Below are positions 10,295-18,814 of a stretch of DNA of 64,000 bases, in pieces. The notes below the pieces were generated by a model. It did no database searches, had not been told where the DNA came from, and saw nothing but the letters and a program-made list of their open reading frames with translations. The stretch is taken from NCBI GenBank assembly GCA_020186115.1, contig WSYJ01000008.1, positions 91,330 through 155,329 of the forward strand, given 5' to 3'. This DNA is from Histomonas meleagridis (lineage: Eukaryota; Parabasalia; Tritrichomonadida; Dientamoebidae). A program made the translations under genes and the position numbers. Numbering within the stretch: position 1 is the stretch's first letter; each line of letters begins with the position of its first letter.

Positions 10295-10930
10295 TGCAGC
10301 AAACCTTTGAAGATTTTATTAATTTATCATTTTTTGCAAGTAGCACAACAGGATGGGTTACAAAAATATTTATCGATATTATGCCTTAATATTTGTATCC
10401 GAAGTATTGTATCATAGGCTTCAGATGAATCTTTACTTCTATTCGTTGATGGGCATCCTTCAAGATGGGATTTTAAAGCTAATTTAATTTTTTGGTTATT
10501 CAATATTGATGTTATTTCATTTCCGGGTCATTGTTCGAATTTACTGCAAATGTTCGATGTTGTCATTGCAAGTCTCCTTAAAAAAAGAATTAGTACTATA
10601 AAAACTCATTTGAACGCTTTTTAAATACATTAAATATAAGTAGCTTAAAAGAATTTCAAAAACTGGATAATTAAGAATATTATTAATTTTCAGTTTTATT
10701 ACAGCAATGCAAGGAACATTAACAACAAAGAATTCTTTAAAAAGTTTCAGTAAAATAGGAATTTTTCCTTTTAATCCAACTGTCCCTCTTAAAAACTATT
10801 ATGCAATGGATCCTCCAGAGGTATCTTCAAAGGAGCTACTCTAAACCAAGTGCTAAATGGTTAGCAAGCGAAGAATCTTTATGTCAAATGATTATGGAAG
10901 AAAATAATCGACCAATGACAAATGAAGATT
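10295..10930 (+). pseudogene. Relic of a pogo/Tigger-like DDE transposase
   Basis: Three stretches in different frames fit the DDE_1 (pogo/Tigger, Tc1-mariner superfamily) catalytic domain. ASSTTGWVTKIFIDI occurs near 10340. LLLFVDGHPSRWDF continues into VISFPGHCSNLLQMFDVVIAS (10415-10580), the usual 'D-H-S-R ... H-C-S ... L-Q-x-x-D-V' block with the second and third acidic residues. SLKSFSKIGIFPFNP (about 10730) is the typical C-terminal motif. Stops and frame changes separate them, and no terminal inverted repeats were found, so it is a dead copy. Confidence 0.75.
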
Positions 10931-11741
10931 TTTAAATTTCGATACATAGAAGAATGGAAGAACTTAGGAATGCAACTCTCGAGCAAGTAATTCCATCAAC
11001 ATCAGATCCGGATATACTATGCATTACACAAAAAAACATTTTCAATATTTAATGAAAATAACTATTTAAATCAATAAACAAGTCTGAATTTAATTTTATG
11101 TATTTGACGGAATTCAAAAAAAATTTTTTATGTAAAATTAATTTTGTGATTTCGAAAAAATATCAAAAATATTTGAAACAACATATGCGCTATAATATCT
11201 ATTGGGTACTTGCTTTGTTTTGTGAGTAAAAACTATGCAATACATATACAAATAAATTTGTTTCTATAAAGGTCTCTGTGTTCATACAGTGCATGTTTGG
11301 TAATTTATCTTATAGTATGATAAATTCAAAATTGAATCAATAATTGGATAATCTTGTAAATAAAAAAATAAATTTAAAACCTCTAATTTATTAATAATAT
11401 AATCCGCAGAGTGCAACGTGTCAAATTATATTTATATGTTGTGGCCTTAATCAACAAATCCACTTGTTGCAATACAGTCAATGGTTCTGTATTTTCGAAG
11501 TCCAATGCATATATTTAATCGGAAATTCCTTTGACAAAAATCATGATTTTTGATAGATTCAATTGTTTAGTATTTTTTCCTTTTTTCTTACCTAAAGTTT
11601 ATTCCTTTATAACTACAAATACAGAAATTATTTGATTCATTTAAATAAAAGAAATCTCCTTTTGAAAATTGTTCTCTGATAAATATTTCCTAAGTTGGCC
11701 AACGCATGGGGAAAGTGGTGTAGTTGAAATAATAAAATTTT
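10931..11741. other. Gene-poor stretch with a possible coding scrap
   Basis: AT-rich with no intact gene. On the minus strand about 11520-11390 reads open for some 40 codons (contains TEPLTVLQQVDLLIKATTYK) and looks like a protein scrap, but I cannot assign it. Otherwise nothing is seen. Confidence 0.3.
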
Positions 11742-12175
11742 GTGATTTATAAGAAAATTTGGAAAGTATTTTCAATATATTTTACTCCACTTATTTGGGT
11801 ATCTATTAATGGACATAAAAAAATAGTTCAAATATTACTTAAACAAAAAAGCATTGATATTAATGCCAAAAATTTATGCTTTTTCTTATATTATATTTAT
11901 ATGAATCTTTTTATATTTCCAAATTATTTTTGAAAACAGCTCTTATAAAAGCAATTGAAAATGAACATGTTAAAAATGATAATATTGATATGAATATTAA
12001 TGATTTAAATGATTTTCATATTAAATATTCAAAATTTTAACATAATTTTTGGAATTTATTAAAATTAAAAGAAACGGCTCTTATTCATTCAACTAAAAAA
12101 GAAAACACAGAAATTGTCAAATTACTACAAAATATAAACGAAAAAAGGGTAAAAAAGAAAATATTTTATGTATGA
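11742..12175 (+). pseudogene. Ankyrin-array relic
   Basis: Plus-strand remnants of the same ankyrin units: TPLIWVSINGHKKIVQILL followed by SIDINAKNL (about 11785-11870), then TALIKAIENEHV (about 11935), then TALIHSTKKENTEIVKLL (about 12075). They lie in separate frames with T-rich linkers between, and lack the DUF3447 part. This is a decayed fragment. Confidence 0.7.
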
Positions 12176-12468
12176 AAATGTTTTTGTATTTAAATAGATC
12201 CGTCTTTTTTTCAAAATGTTCAACAACACATTACAAAGATACATATTTTTTCAAACGAAATTGATGTAAATTTACCTTACCAAAATATATGAAGTGATAA
12301 TAATATTTTTGAAATATTAGAAAATCAAAAAAGACTAGTTCTGATATCTTCCCATTATAACTACGGCTGAATTTCGTAAGAATAATGTCGTTTTACATCT
12401 GCAAAATTTGAATGATAATTAATTTTTTCCAACGTTTAAATATTTAAAAAACAAATTTAAAATATTTT

Positions 12469-14535
12469 TTGCTAAACAATTACAGGAGATCAATTGATAA
12501 TAGTATCAAAAGGATCGTAGTTAGTCACAGGCCTTCTTCTTGTAGGACATCTCTTAAACCAAAAATTTTACCTCTTTCCTATAAAACTGATATCGACCTT
12601 GAAGATGCCCGCCAAGTCTATATAAAAAAATGTGAAGGGCTTGATGTACCAAAAAATGCCAATTCAGAAAATCGATTTATTGAGCAATTCATGTCATCTA
12701 TAAAAAATAAATCGTTATTATTTTGTAATCAGGCACTAGGTCCTTTTGGTATTTTAGCGCTTCTTGATATTATTTCTAAAACAAAGAAATATGTTTTACT
12801 TGATTTATCCATGAATCGTGCAATTGATCAAGGTGCATTCTATATTTCGCAATTTCTATCAACAGACCCACCTATCATCAGCTTAATTCTCAGGTCAAAT
12901 TCGATTTCTATTGAAGGATCTATTACTCTTTTTCAAAGTCTTCACCAAAATACACATCTTGCATTTTTAGATTTATCGGCTATTGATGGGATTGAACGAA
13001 ATCGCATGGGTACGCAAGGTTGCAAAGAACTTATGGATTTATTACTTGTTAACCAAGTTCTTTCTCATTTAAACATCTCAATGTGTGGAGTAACCGTTGA
13101 AGGCTGCACTTTTTTGGCAAATGCATTATCAAAAAGTTCATCACTTATTTCACTTGACATTTCAGGAAATAACATCACTTCACAAGGAGCAATAAATCTT
13201 TTTTCTAATGAAGGCTGTTTTGGGAATCTTGAATATCTTAATTTATCTAAGAATCAAATTGGTGATAAATTTTCTAATATTTTATGTAAGCAAATATCAT
13301 TAAATAATACACTTAATTCATTAGACTTAAGTAATAATAATTTAACAAAAATTACACTTAAGAAATTTATAAAATCAATTAAAGGGAAAACATCATTACA
13401 ACATTTATCATTATCGAATAATAAATTAAATGAAGAATGCTCCGAACTTTTATATTGGTTAATAAGTGAAAACAATTCGCTTTTAAGTTTAAATTTATCC
13501 GGAAATATCTTAAAAGATAAGTCAATACTTCGAATATCAGAAGCATTACTTACTAATAAGGCATTACTAAATATAGATATAAGCGAAACACGAATGACTG
13601 ATATAAGTTCAATTACATTTTCGAATGTAATTACACAAAATAAAACACTTCAAAGATTAATACTTAATGGAAATAATATCACTGATAAAAGTGCAATTCC
13701 AATTGCAAAATCACTTATCAATAATTCGACGTTACTTCAATTATCACTTAAGAACAACGAAATGAAAGATGAATCAGCAAATGCATTTGTCGAATCATTA
13801 AAACAAAATCAAGTTATTATTGATATCGATTGTGATTTTAATGATTTCTCTTATAAATCTCATTGTAAACTTATTAAAGCTATTAATGAACATAAGAAAA
13901 AGTTGACAATGAATTCTTATATGGCTACAAATAGACGTATTAAAGTATTAAAAGAAAAAGAATTAAAATTGTTTCAATTAAAAGAAGATTTAAAAGAACG
14001 TTTCGATTCCGTTAAACAAAATCGTTTAGAAAACGAACAAAAAGAAAAAGAAATAAAACAATTTATTGATGAAAGAGAAAAAACTATAATTGAAAATGGT
14101 CAAAAACTTGAACAATTAAAAATTGATTATAATGAAATATGTGAAAAACGAAAACAACAAATCATTGAATATAATAAACTAAAATTAGAAATAGATAATG
14201 AACAAAAGTCAACAAATAATATGTTAAATGATATAACAACCAAAAAAAATCACGCTAAATATCGATTAAAAAGAGTGAAAAATAAAAAAAGTGAAGCGGA
14301 ATTACATTCAAATCATATTATCGACGATTTGAAATTACATTTATTGTCATCAAGAGCACATTTAAGTACTGTAATTAATGAAGCAAAAGAAATACAAAAA
14401 GAAATTATAAAAGAACAAAAGGAAAAAGAAGAACAATTAATTGAACAACAAAACGCTATAATCGCTGCACGAAACATTAAAACGATTAAAACTCCTTTAA
14501 TGAAAGAAAGAAAGAAATTATCAAAAACAAAATAA
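12469..14535 (+). CDS. Leucine-rich repeat (RNase-inhibitor type) protein with C-terminal coiled coil
   Basis: The open frame gives up to 688 residues. Residues about 90-460 hold some 12-13 LRRs of the RI/NLR kind with 28-residue spacing (for example LSHLNISMCGVTVEGCTFLA, LISLDISGNNITSQGAINLF, LQRLILNGNNITDKSAIPIA). Residues about 480-680 are a long K/E/Q-rich coiled coil. Such proteins are usually cytosolic scaffolds; the role is unknown here. The start is a problem: there is no ATG in frame upstream of 12691 (residue 75), yet residues 20-75 look like real protein. GCTAAACAATTACAG at 12471-12485 resembles an intron 3' end, so a short first exon upstream is possible, though no GTATGT donor was found. 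The stop is followed by A-rich sequence. Confidence 0.8.
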   Translation: MLNNYRRSIDNSIKRIVVSHRPSSCRTSLKPKILPLSYKTDIDLEDARQVYIKKCEGLDVPKNANSENRFIEQFMSSIKNKSLLFCNQALGPFGILALLDIISKTKKYVLLDLSMNRAIDQGAFYISQFLSTDPPIISLILRSNSISIEGSITLFQSLHQNTHLAFLDLSAIDGIERNRMGTQGCKELMDLLLVNQVLSHLNISMCGVTVEGCTFLANALSKSSSLISLDISGNNITSQGAINLFSNEGCFGNLEYLNLSKNQIGDKFSNILCKQISLNNTLNSLDLSNNNLTKITLKKFIKSIKGKTSLQHLSLSNNKLNEECSELLYWLISENNSLLSLNLSGNILKDKSILRISEALLTNKALLNIDISETRMTDISSITFSNVITQNKTLQRLILNGNNITDKSAIPIAKSLINNSTLLQLSLKNNEMKDESANAFVESLKQNQVIIDIDCDFNDFSYKSHCKLIKAINEHKKKLTMNSYMATNRRIKVLKEKELKLFQLKEDLKERFDSVKQNRLENEQKEKEIKQFIDEREKTIIENGQKLEQLKIDYNEICEKRKQQIIEYNKLKLEIDNEQKSTNNMLNDITTKKNHAKYRLKRVKNKKSEAELHSNHIIDDLKLHLLSSRAHLSTVINEAKEIQKEIIKEQKEKEEQLIEQQNAIIAARNIKTIKTPLMKERKKLSKTK

Positions 14536-14600
14536 AAAAAATGATCTTGAAAAACCGTTAAAATATTGTGAAGTTTACAAATGTCACTTTTATCACTGCT

Positions 14601-14822
14601 TCAAGTAAATTGTTGTATAATCCATTTAAACATTTCATTTATGCCTTCACCAGTTTTTGCACTTGTTTCAAAATACTTAGCGTTAAGTTTCGTTGCCATT
14701 TCCATTCCTTCTGTCCAAGTCAATTTAGTTACCACATAAACAAACAACTTTGTTAAATTGTGTAAACATTTCATTATAATATGTTATATCATTAAATGTT
14801 TTTCTGTGCATTAATAGAAAGA
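14601..14822 (-). pseudogene. Rab-type small GTPase fragment
   Basis: The minus strand reads RKTFNDITYYNEMFTQ, then VVCLCGN followed by a TAA where the K of the GNKxD guanine-binding motif should be, then ID. After a frame change comes EMATKLNAKYFETSAKTGEG with the G5 motif ETSAK, ending in IIQQFT and TGA 14601-14603. The P-loop and switch regions are missing. It is a 3' remnant of a Rab gene. Confidence 0.8.
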
Positions 14823-15042
14823 TTTCTGTCGAGCAATTTTATGTCTAAATCGAAATTTCGATATTTGGGCTCGAATCAAATAGTTCAATTTTTGTGTGAC
14901 AAAAATTTTTGATATACATCCAATTGTAGCTAACATCATATATTTAAATCTGTTATGTAAAAAATATTATACAAATTAAATTTTTGTTGAATAAAAGGCA
15001 TTGATGAGAAAAAACTTACAAATTTTATATTTTCCTTTTGAT
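14823..15042. other. Stretch without a recognisable gene
   Basis: AT-rich, between the Rab and kinase relics. No open frame or repeat of note was seen. Confidence 0.3.
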
Positions 15043-15270
15043 TTAAATAGTTCCATTTCCTTTAAATGGTGGATCAAGGATACATAACTCATAAAGAATA
15101 CATCCCATCAATCAAATGTCTGTTTTAAAATCATATCCTTTAAAACCAACAAGTTCAGGTGACATGTAGTGTGGCGTTCCGATGAATGTGTTACATTGTT
15201 GATGAACAGTTTCAAGTGTTTTGACATCATCAAGATCACCAATTCTGATTATATCATTTCATAATTTATT
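15043..15270 (-). pseudogene. NEK-type protein kinase fragment fused to the ankyrin array
   Basis: In the same frame as the last ankyrin-like unit, the minus strand continues through CNTFIGTPHYMSPELVGF, FKGYDFKTDI, a stop, MGCILYELCILDPPF and KGNGTI, ending at TAA 15043-15045. This is the activation segment and αF region of a NIMA-related kinase. Two TGA codons fall where tryptophan is expected (one before NDIIRIGDL, one after TDI), consistent with TGG-to-TGA decay. The N-lobe and catalytic loop are absent. Confidence 0.75.
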
Positions 15271-17252
15271 ATTTCCTTCTTGAAATATTTTAACTAATTC
15301 TATATCACCTTTTTCTGATGCATAGGTGAATGCCGTTTTAAATATTACAAATAATTTCCAAATATTCTTTTAAAATATCAAATTCTTAAAATAAAATTTA
15401 AATAAAACAAATATATGTTTTTAGAATCAATATCAATTCCTTTTTGTTCAAGAAGTAATTTAACTATTTCTGTACGACCATTTGAAGATGCCCAAATAAG
15501 TGCTGTATTAAATAATCTGAATAATTTCCAAATATTATTCAAAAATATAAAAACATTAAAATAAATATAAAATAAAATAAATAAATATCTTTAGCATTAA
15601 TATCAATTCCTTTTTGTTCAAGAAGTAATTTAACTATTTCTGTACGACCATTTGAAGATGCCCAAATAAGTGCTGTATTAAATAATCTGAATAATTTCCA
15701 AATATTATTCAAAAATATAAAAACATTAAAATAAATATAAAATAAAATAAATAAATATCTTTAGCATTAATATCAATTCCTTCTTGTTCAAGAAGTAATT
15801 TAACTGTTTCTGTATGACCTTCACAAGATGCCCAAATAAGTGCTGTATTAAATAATTTAAATAAATTTCAAATATTATTTTGAAATGAGAAATTATTAAA
15901 ATAAGTATCAAATAAAACAATTAAATATCTTTATCATTAATATCAATTCCTTCTTGTTGAAGTAGTAATTTAACTATTTCTGTATAACCTTTTATAGATG
16001 CTTCCATAAGTGCTGTATAAAATAATTTAAATAATTTCCAAATATTGTTTAAAAATATAAAAATATTAAAATAAATAGCTTTAGTATTAATATCAATTCC
16101 TTCTTGTTCTAAAATATAATCAACAAGTTCAATATTTCTTGATACAGATGAATGAACCAAAATATTCACAGGAATCTTATTTGATTTAAGAAAATATTTA
16201 ACAAGATATATGTTACCAGTTCCTGCTGATTCATTAATAATATCATCATTAATTTTCATTCCTTCTGCAAACAAATCTGCTAATATCTCATAATTACAAT
16301 ATCGAATACATATTCTTCCTAATTCTTCTAAACTAGTAATTTCTTCCAATTTATTTTCATAAATATATTTAAAGATATCATTTCGATGAAATTCTATTGC
16401 TGCTTCATATGCACCTTCAAATGTTGAATGATTTCGTTCACATAAATGAATTATCTCAAGATTTCCACCAGCAACTGCATATTTACCTGTTTTTTCAACA
16501 TTAGAACCATTCATAAGTAAATATTTAAAACATTTAACTGATGAAAAAAATGCAGCATAATCAATTAATGTAACATCTCTTTTATTAACAAATGAACATC
16601 TTTCATAATACGAAAATTTAATAAGCTGATTAAAATCAAAATTTGTTTGTGATGATATTTCTTGAAGTTTTTTTATTTCATCATTTCTAATTATTTTTGC
16701 TATTTCACCTGGATTAACTCCTTCTTTAGCATATTTTTTCTGAAGTTCAAAATCATTCGCTGATAGGTCTTCCAAATGAAGATTTTCATTTGTTAATAAT
16801 ACATTTATTTTATTTAAGTATTTCGAAGACATGTAATGCAAAAAATATGGGTCAAAAATATCTTGTACAAGTTTTGGTTCAACAAAATTTTGTTCAATCA
16901 AATTTTCAAGAAAATAAATTGATTCTCTTGTATTTTTGTCAACAAGAAAATTTATGAACACATCGGAAAATTTTGATTTATTACCATTGTTTTTTTCTAA
17001 TATATCAAATTGCTTTATAAAATTGAAATATAAAGAAAATTCATTGTTTTTTAGAGTAAACGCAGTGCATATTAAATTACTAATAAGTATGTGAAAAGAC
17101 AATGGATAATTTTCATCGAATTTATTGATGATTGAATCGGCGCATTGAATAATATTTTCTTCTTTTAGTCCGAAAATAATTTTCTTTAAAGATATGAATT
17201 TTTCAAATTCATTATAATATTTATTTATTATTTTTTGCTTGCATTGCTCCAT
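15271..17252 (-). pseudogene. DUF3447-type ankyrin gene, second locus, with distal frame-shifting array
   Basis: The likely start is ATG 17252 (MEQCKQKI), because TCATTATCC, an initiator match, lies just before it and AAACCGTT about 30 nt further up. An upstream ATG at 17357 is less likely. The first open part (to 15921, about 443 residues) has the same order as the first ankyrin locus: NDEIKKLQEISSQ, IDYAAFFSSVKCFKYLLMNG, YAVAGGNLEIIHLCERNHS, NDIFKYIYE. One ankyrin unit follows through a 57-nt linker that keeps the frame. Later units (15950-15290) are separated by 77-nt linkers and lie out of frame; the first of these linkers opens with TAA. The array then merges with the kinase relic. The intact part may still be expressed. 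Confidence 0.7.
15290..15960 (-). repeat. Ankyrin-unit tandem array, 170-bp period
   Basis: CCCAAATAAGTGCTGT recurs at 15491, 15661 and 15831, exactly 170 bp apart. Linkers again measure 77 nt between the last ankyrin ATT codon and the next ACA codon. Two neighbouring units (15421-15590 and 15591-15760) are nearly identical, which points to recent duplication. Confidence 0.9.
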
Positions 17253-17278
17253 TGGGATAATGAGGAACAAAATGAAAT

Positions 17279-17286
17279 AAACGGTT
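17279..17286 (-). promoter_or_regulatory. AAACCGTT element of the second ankyrin gene
   Basis: The gene strand reads AAACCGTT 27-34 nt upstream of ATG 17252, followed by TCATTTTG and TCATTATC, both matching the trichomonad initiator TCAYWW. Confidence 0.45.
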
Positions 17287-17357
17287 TCTAAATCAAACAT
17301 TAAATAGGAAATCCCAACATAAGAAATGGACCTAACACAAAAAATGGTTTGTTCCAT

Positions 17358-17796
17358 CTCAATGTGTGAATAACAGTTTTTAAATAGTTTTTGCTCTATT
17401 CAATCAAAATGAAAATAATTATTTCAAAATTCCGCATTTTAATAAAACATACTTTAGGATATACCTTAATTAACTACAACTTAACAGCATATAAATTTTA
17501 TGATTTTATTTGTGAAGATTAAATTTCAGTCAATCTTATGATTATATATATTTTGATATTATTCCAGATTTTGATTGTAACTTTGATTTGTTAGCATTCT
17601 CTTTTCTCTCACTTTAGTGTACAATTTCTTGATTCTTATTTGTTCAAATCATTTGCCGAAATTTCCAAATTGAATGAAAAATTTTTAGTCGAACGTTCTA
17701 AACTTTAAAATTTTTGTCAAATTCGTTTTCTTTGAAAAGCAAACAAAGCGCCCAAATTTTGTGAGTTTTGTATTGGCCGGCCATTTTTTAAATCAA
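17358..17796. other. Intergenic region upstream of the IBP39-like gene
   Basis: AT-rich, with no gene seen. Near the right end it holds AACGTTC (17692), GGCCGGCC (17777) and a T-run before ATG 17797, presumably promoter sequence. Confidence 0.3.
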
Positions 17797-18603
17797 ATGG
17801 GCTCGAAAGAAGAACCCAAAGAGGATTTACCTCAATATTGGGATTTGCTTTCTTGCGCTGACCGAAATGGGTACAACAATTTAAAAATGACATTTAATGC
17901 AAGCTCAATAAGAAGAAACAGAGGACATGGAATTGAAACATTTGATGGAATTTTAGAAGCAATAAGAAGATATGCAGAACAAAGAAACGATAATGATTGG
18001 AAGCGTTTTTTGGTGTGTGGTGTTTGTTGGATGGATCAAGCTATTGCAATAAATACAAGGCAATTAAGAAAACTTATTTCAAAGTGTAAATCATCTATTA
18101 ATGGTTCCTTACAAAAGCTTGGATACCTTACAAACACTTCTCATTCAGAATCGTGGAAAATTCTTTTTGCTAGAATTCCTTTGTTAAAAGATAATTTTAC
18201 TGAAATCAGGCAGTGGACAATACGTTACAAAGTTTCACCGGGAATAGCAATTCAGAATGAAAATACACAGAATAAAATTAATCATAAAATTTTAATAATG
18301 CAACAGCCTCCAAATATTAATACAGTTGTTCACCCACTCCAAACAGATATGAACTTTATTCAATTTCCAGTAAATGTACCAAATGACCCAATTAAGAAAG
18401 AAATTTTATCAGATATGAATCGTGAGCAATTTTCACTTCAAAACAACAATATGACACAAATTGCACCTTTAAGACCTCCATATACTTCAGAACAGCAAGA
18501 AGAAACAAAAGAGAAAATTACAAATGTACAACAAATCCAGATTTGCCCACTAAAGTTTCGTGCCAAGTTTATGCAGTCGGGGCAGGTTAGCGTTAGAAGT
18601 TAA
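17797..18603 (+). CDS. Initiator-binding protein (IBP39-like transcription factor)
   Basis: A 268-residue protein whose N-terminal ~125 residues match the trichomonad initiator-binding domain (IBD): YWDLLSCADRNGYNNLKMTF, SSIRRNRGHGIETFDGILEA, WKRFLVCGVCWMDQAIAINT and LISKCKSSINGSLQKLGY. IBP39 of Trichomonas vaginalis binds the Inr element at transcription start sites through this winged-helix domain and contacts RNA polymerase II through its C-terminal part. The C-terminal half here is low in complexity (N, Q, P-rich) and ends in a basic patch KFRAKFMQSGQVSVRS. The frame extends upstream only with GTG, so ATG 17797 is used. It is somewhat shorter than IBP39 (about 340 aa), so it may be a paralogue. 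This gene is strong evidence for the host lineage. Confidence 0.88.
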   Translation: MGSKEEPKEDLPQYWDLLSCADRNGYNNLKMTFNASSIRRNRGHGIETFDGILEAIRRYAEQRNDNDWKRFLVCGVCWMDQAIAINTRQLRKLISKCKSSINGSLQKLGYLTNTSHSESWKILFARIPLLKDNFTEIRQWTIRYKVSPGIAIQNENTQNKINHKILIMQQPPNINTVVHPLQTDMNFIQFPVNVPNDPIKKEILSDMNREQFSLQNNNMTQIAPLRPPYTSEQQEETKEKITNVQQIQICPLKFRAKFMQSGQVSVRS

Positions 18604-18752
18604 TCCTGTGTTTATATTTTTCGAAATAAATTATATTTTCGATATTTTTTTATGATCATAAAAACCCATTCTTCAACTTCTAGTAATATTAAGAATTATA
18701 TGGATTTGTTTCTTTTTGTGTTTTACATGATTTTTTTATGCAAAAATTTTAA

Positions 18753-18762
18753 AAAAGTGACA
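18753..18762 (+). promoter_or_regulatory. AAAAGTGACA motif upstream of the ZIP4-like gene
   Basis: An exact copy of the 10-mer, 53 nt before ATG 18815, on the gene strand. Confidence 0.4.
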
Positions 18763-18814
18763 ATATTTAGAGGTTTTGACACATCAAATTTTTGATGTTT
18801 ATATTAATAATCAA

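Noticed and set aside
15043-15270. TGA read as Trp
   Set aside because: Intact genes use TGG for Trp, and CTU2 ends in TGA.
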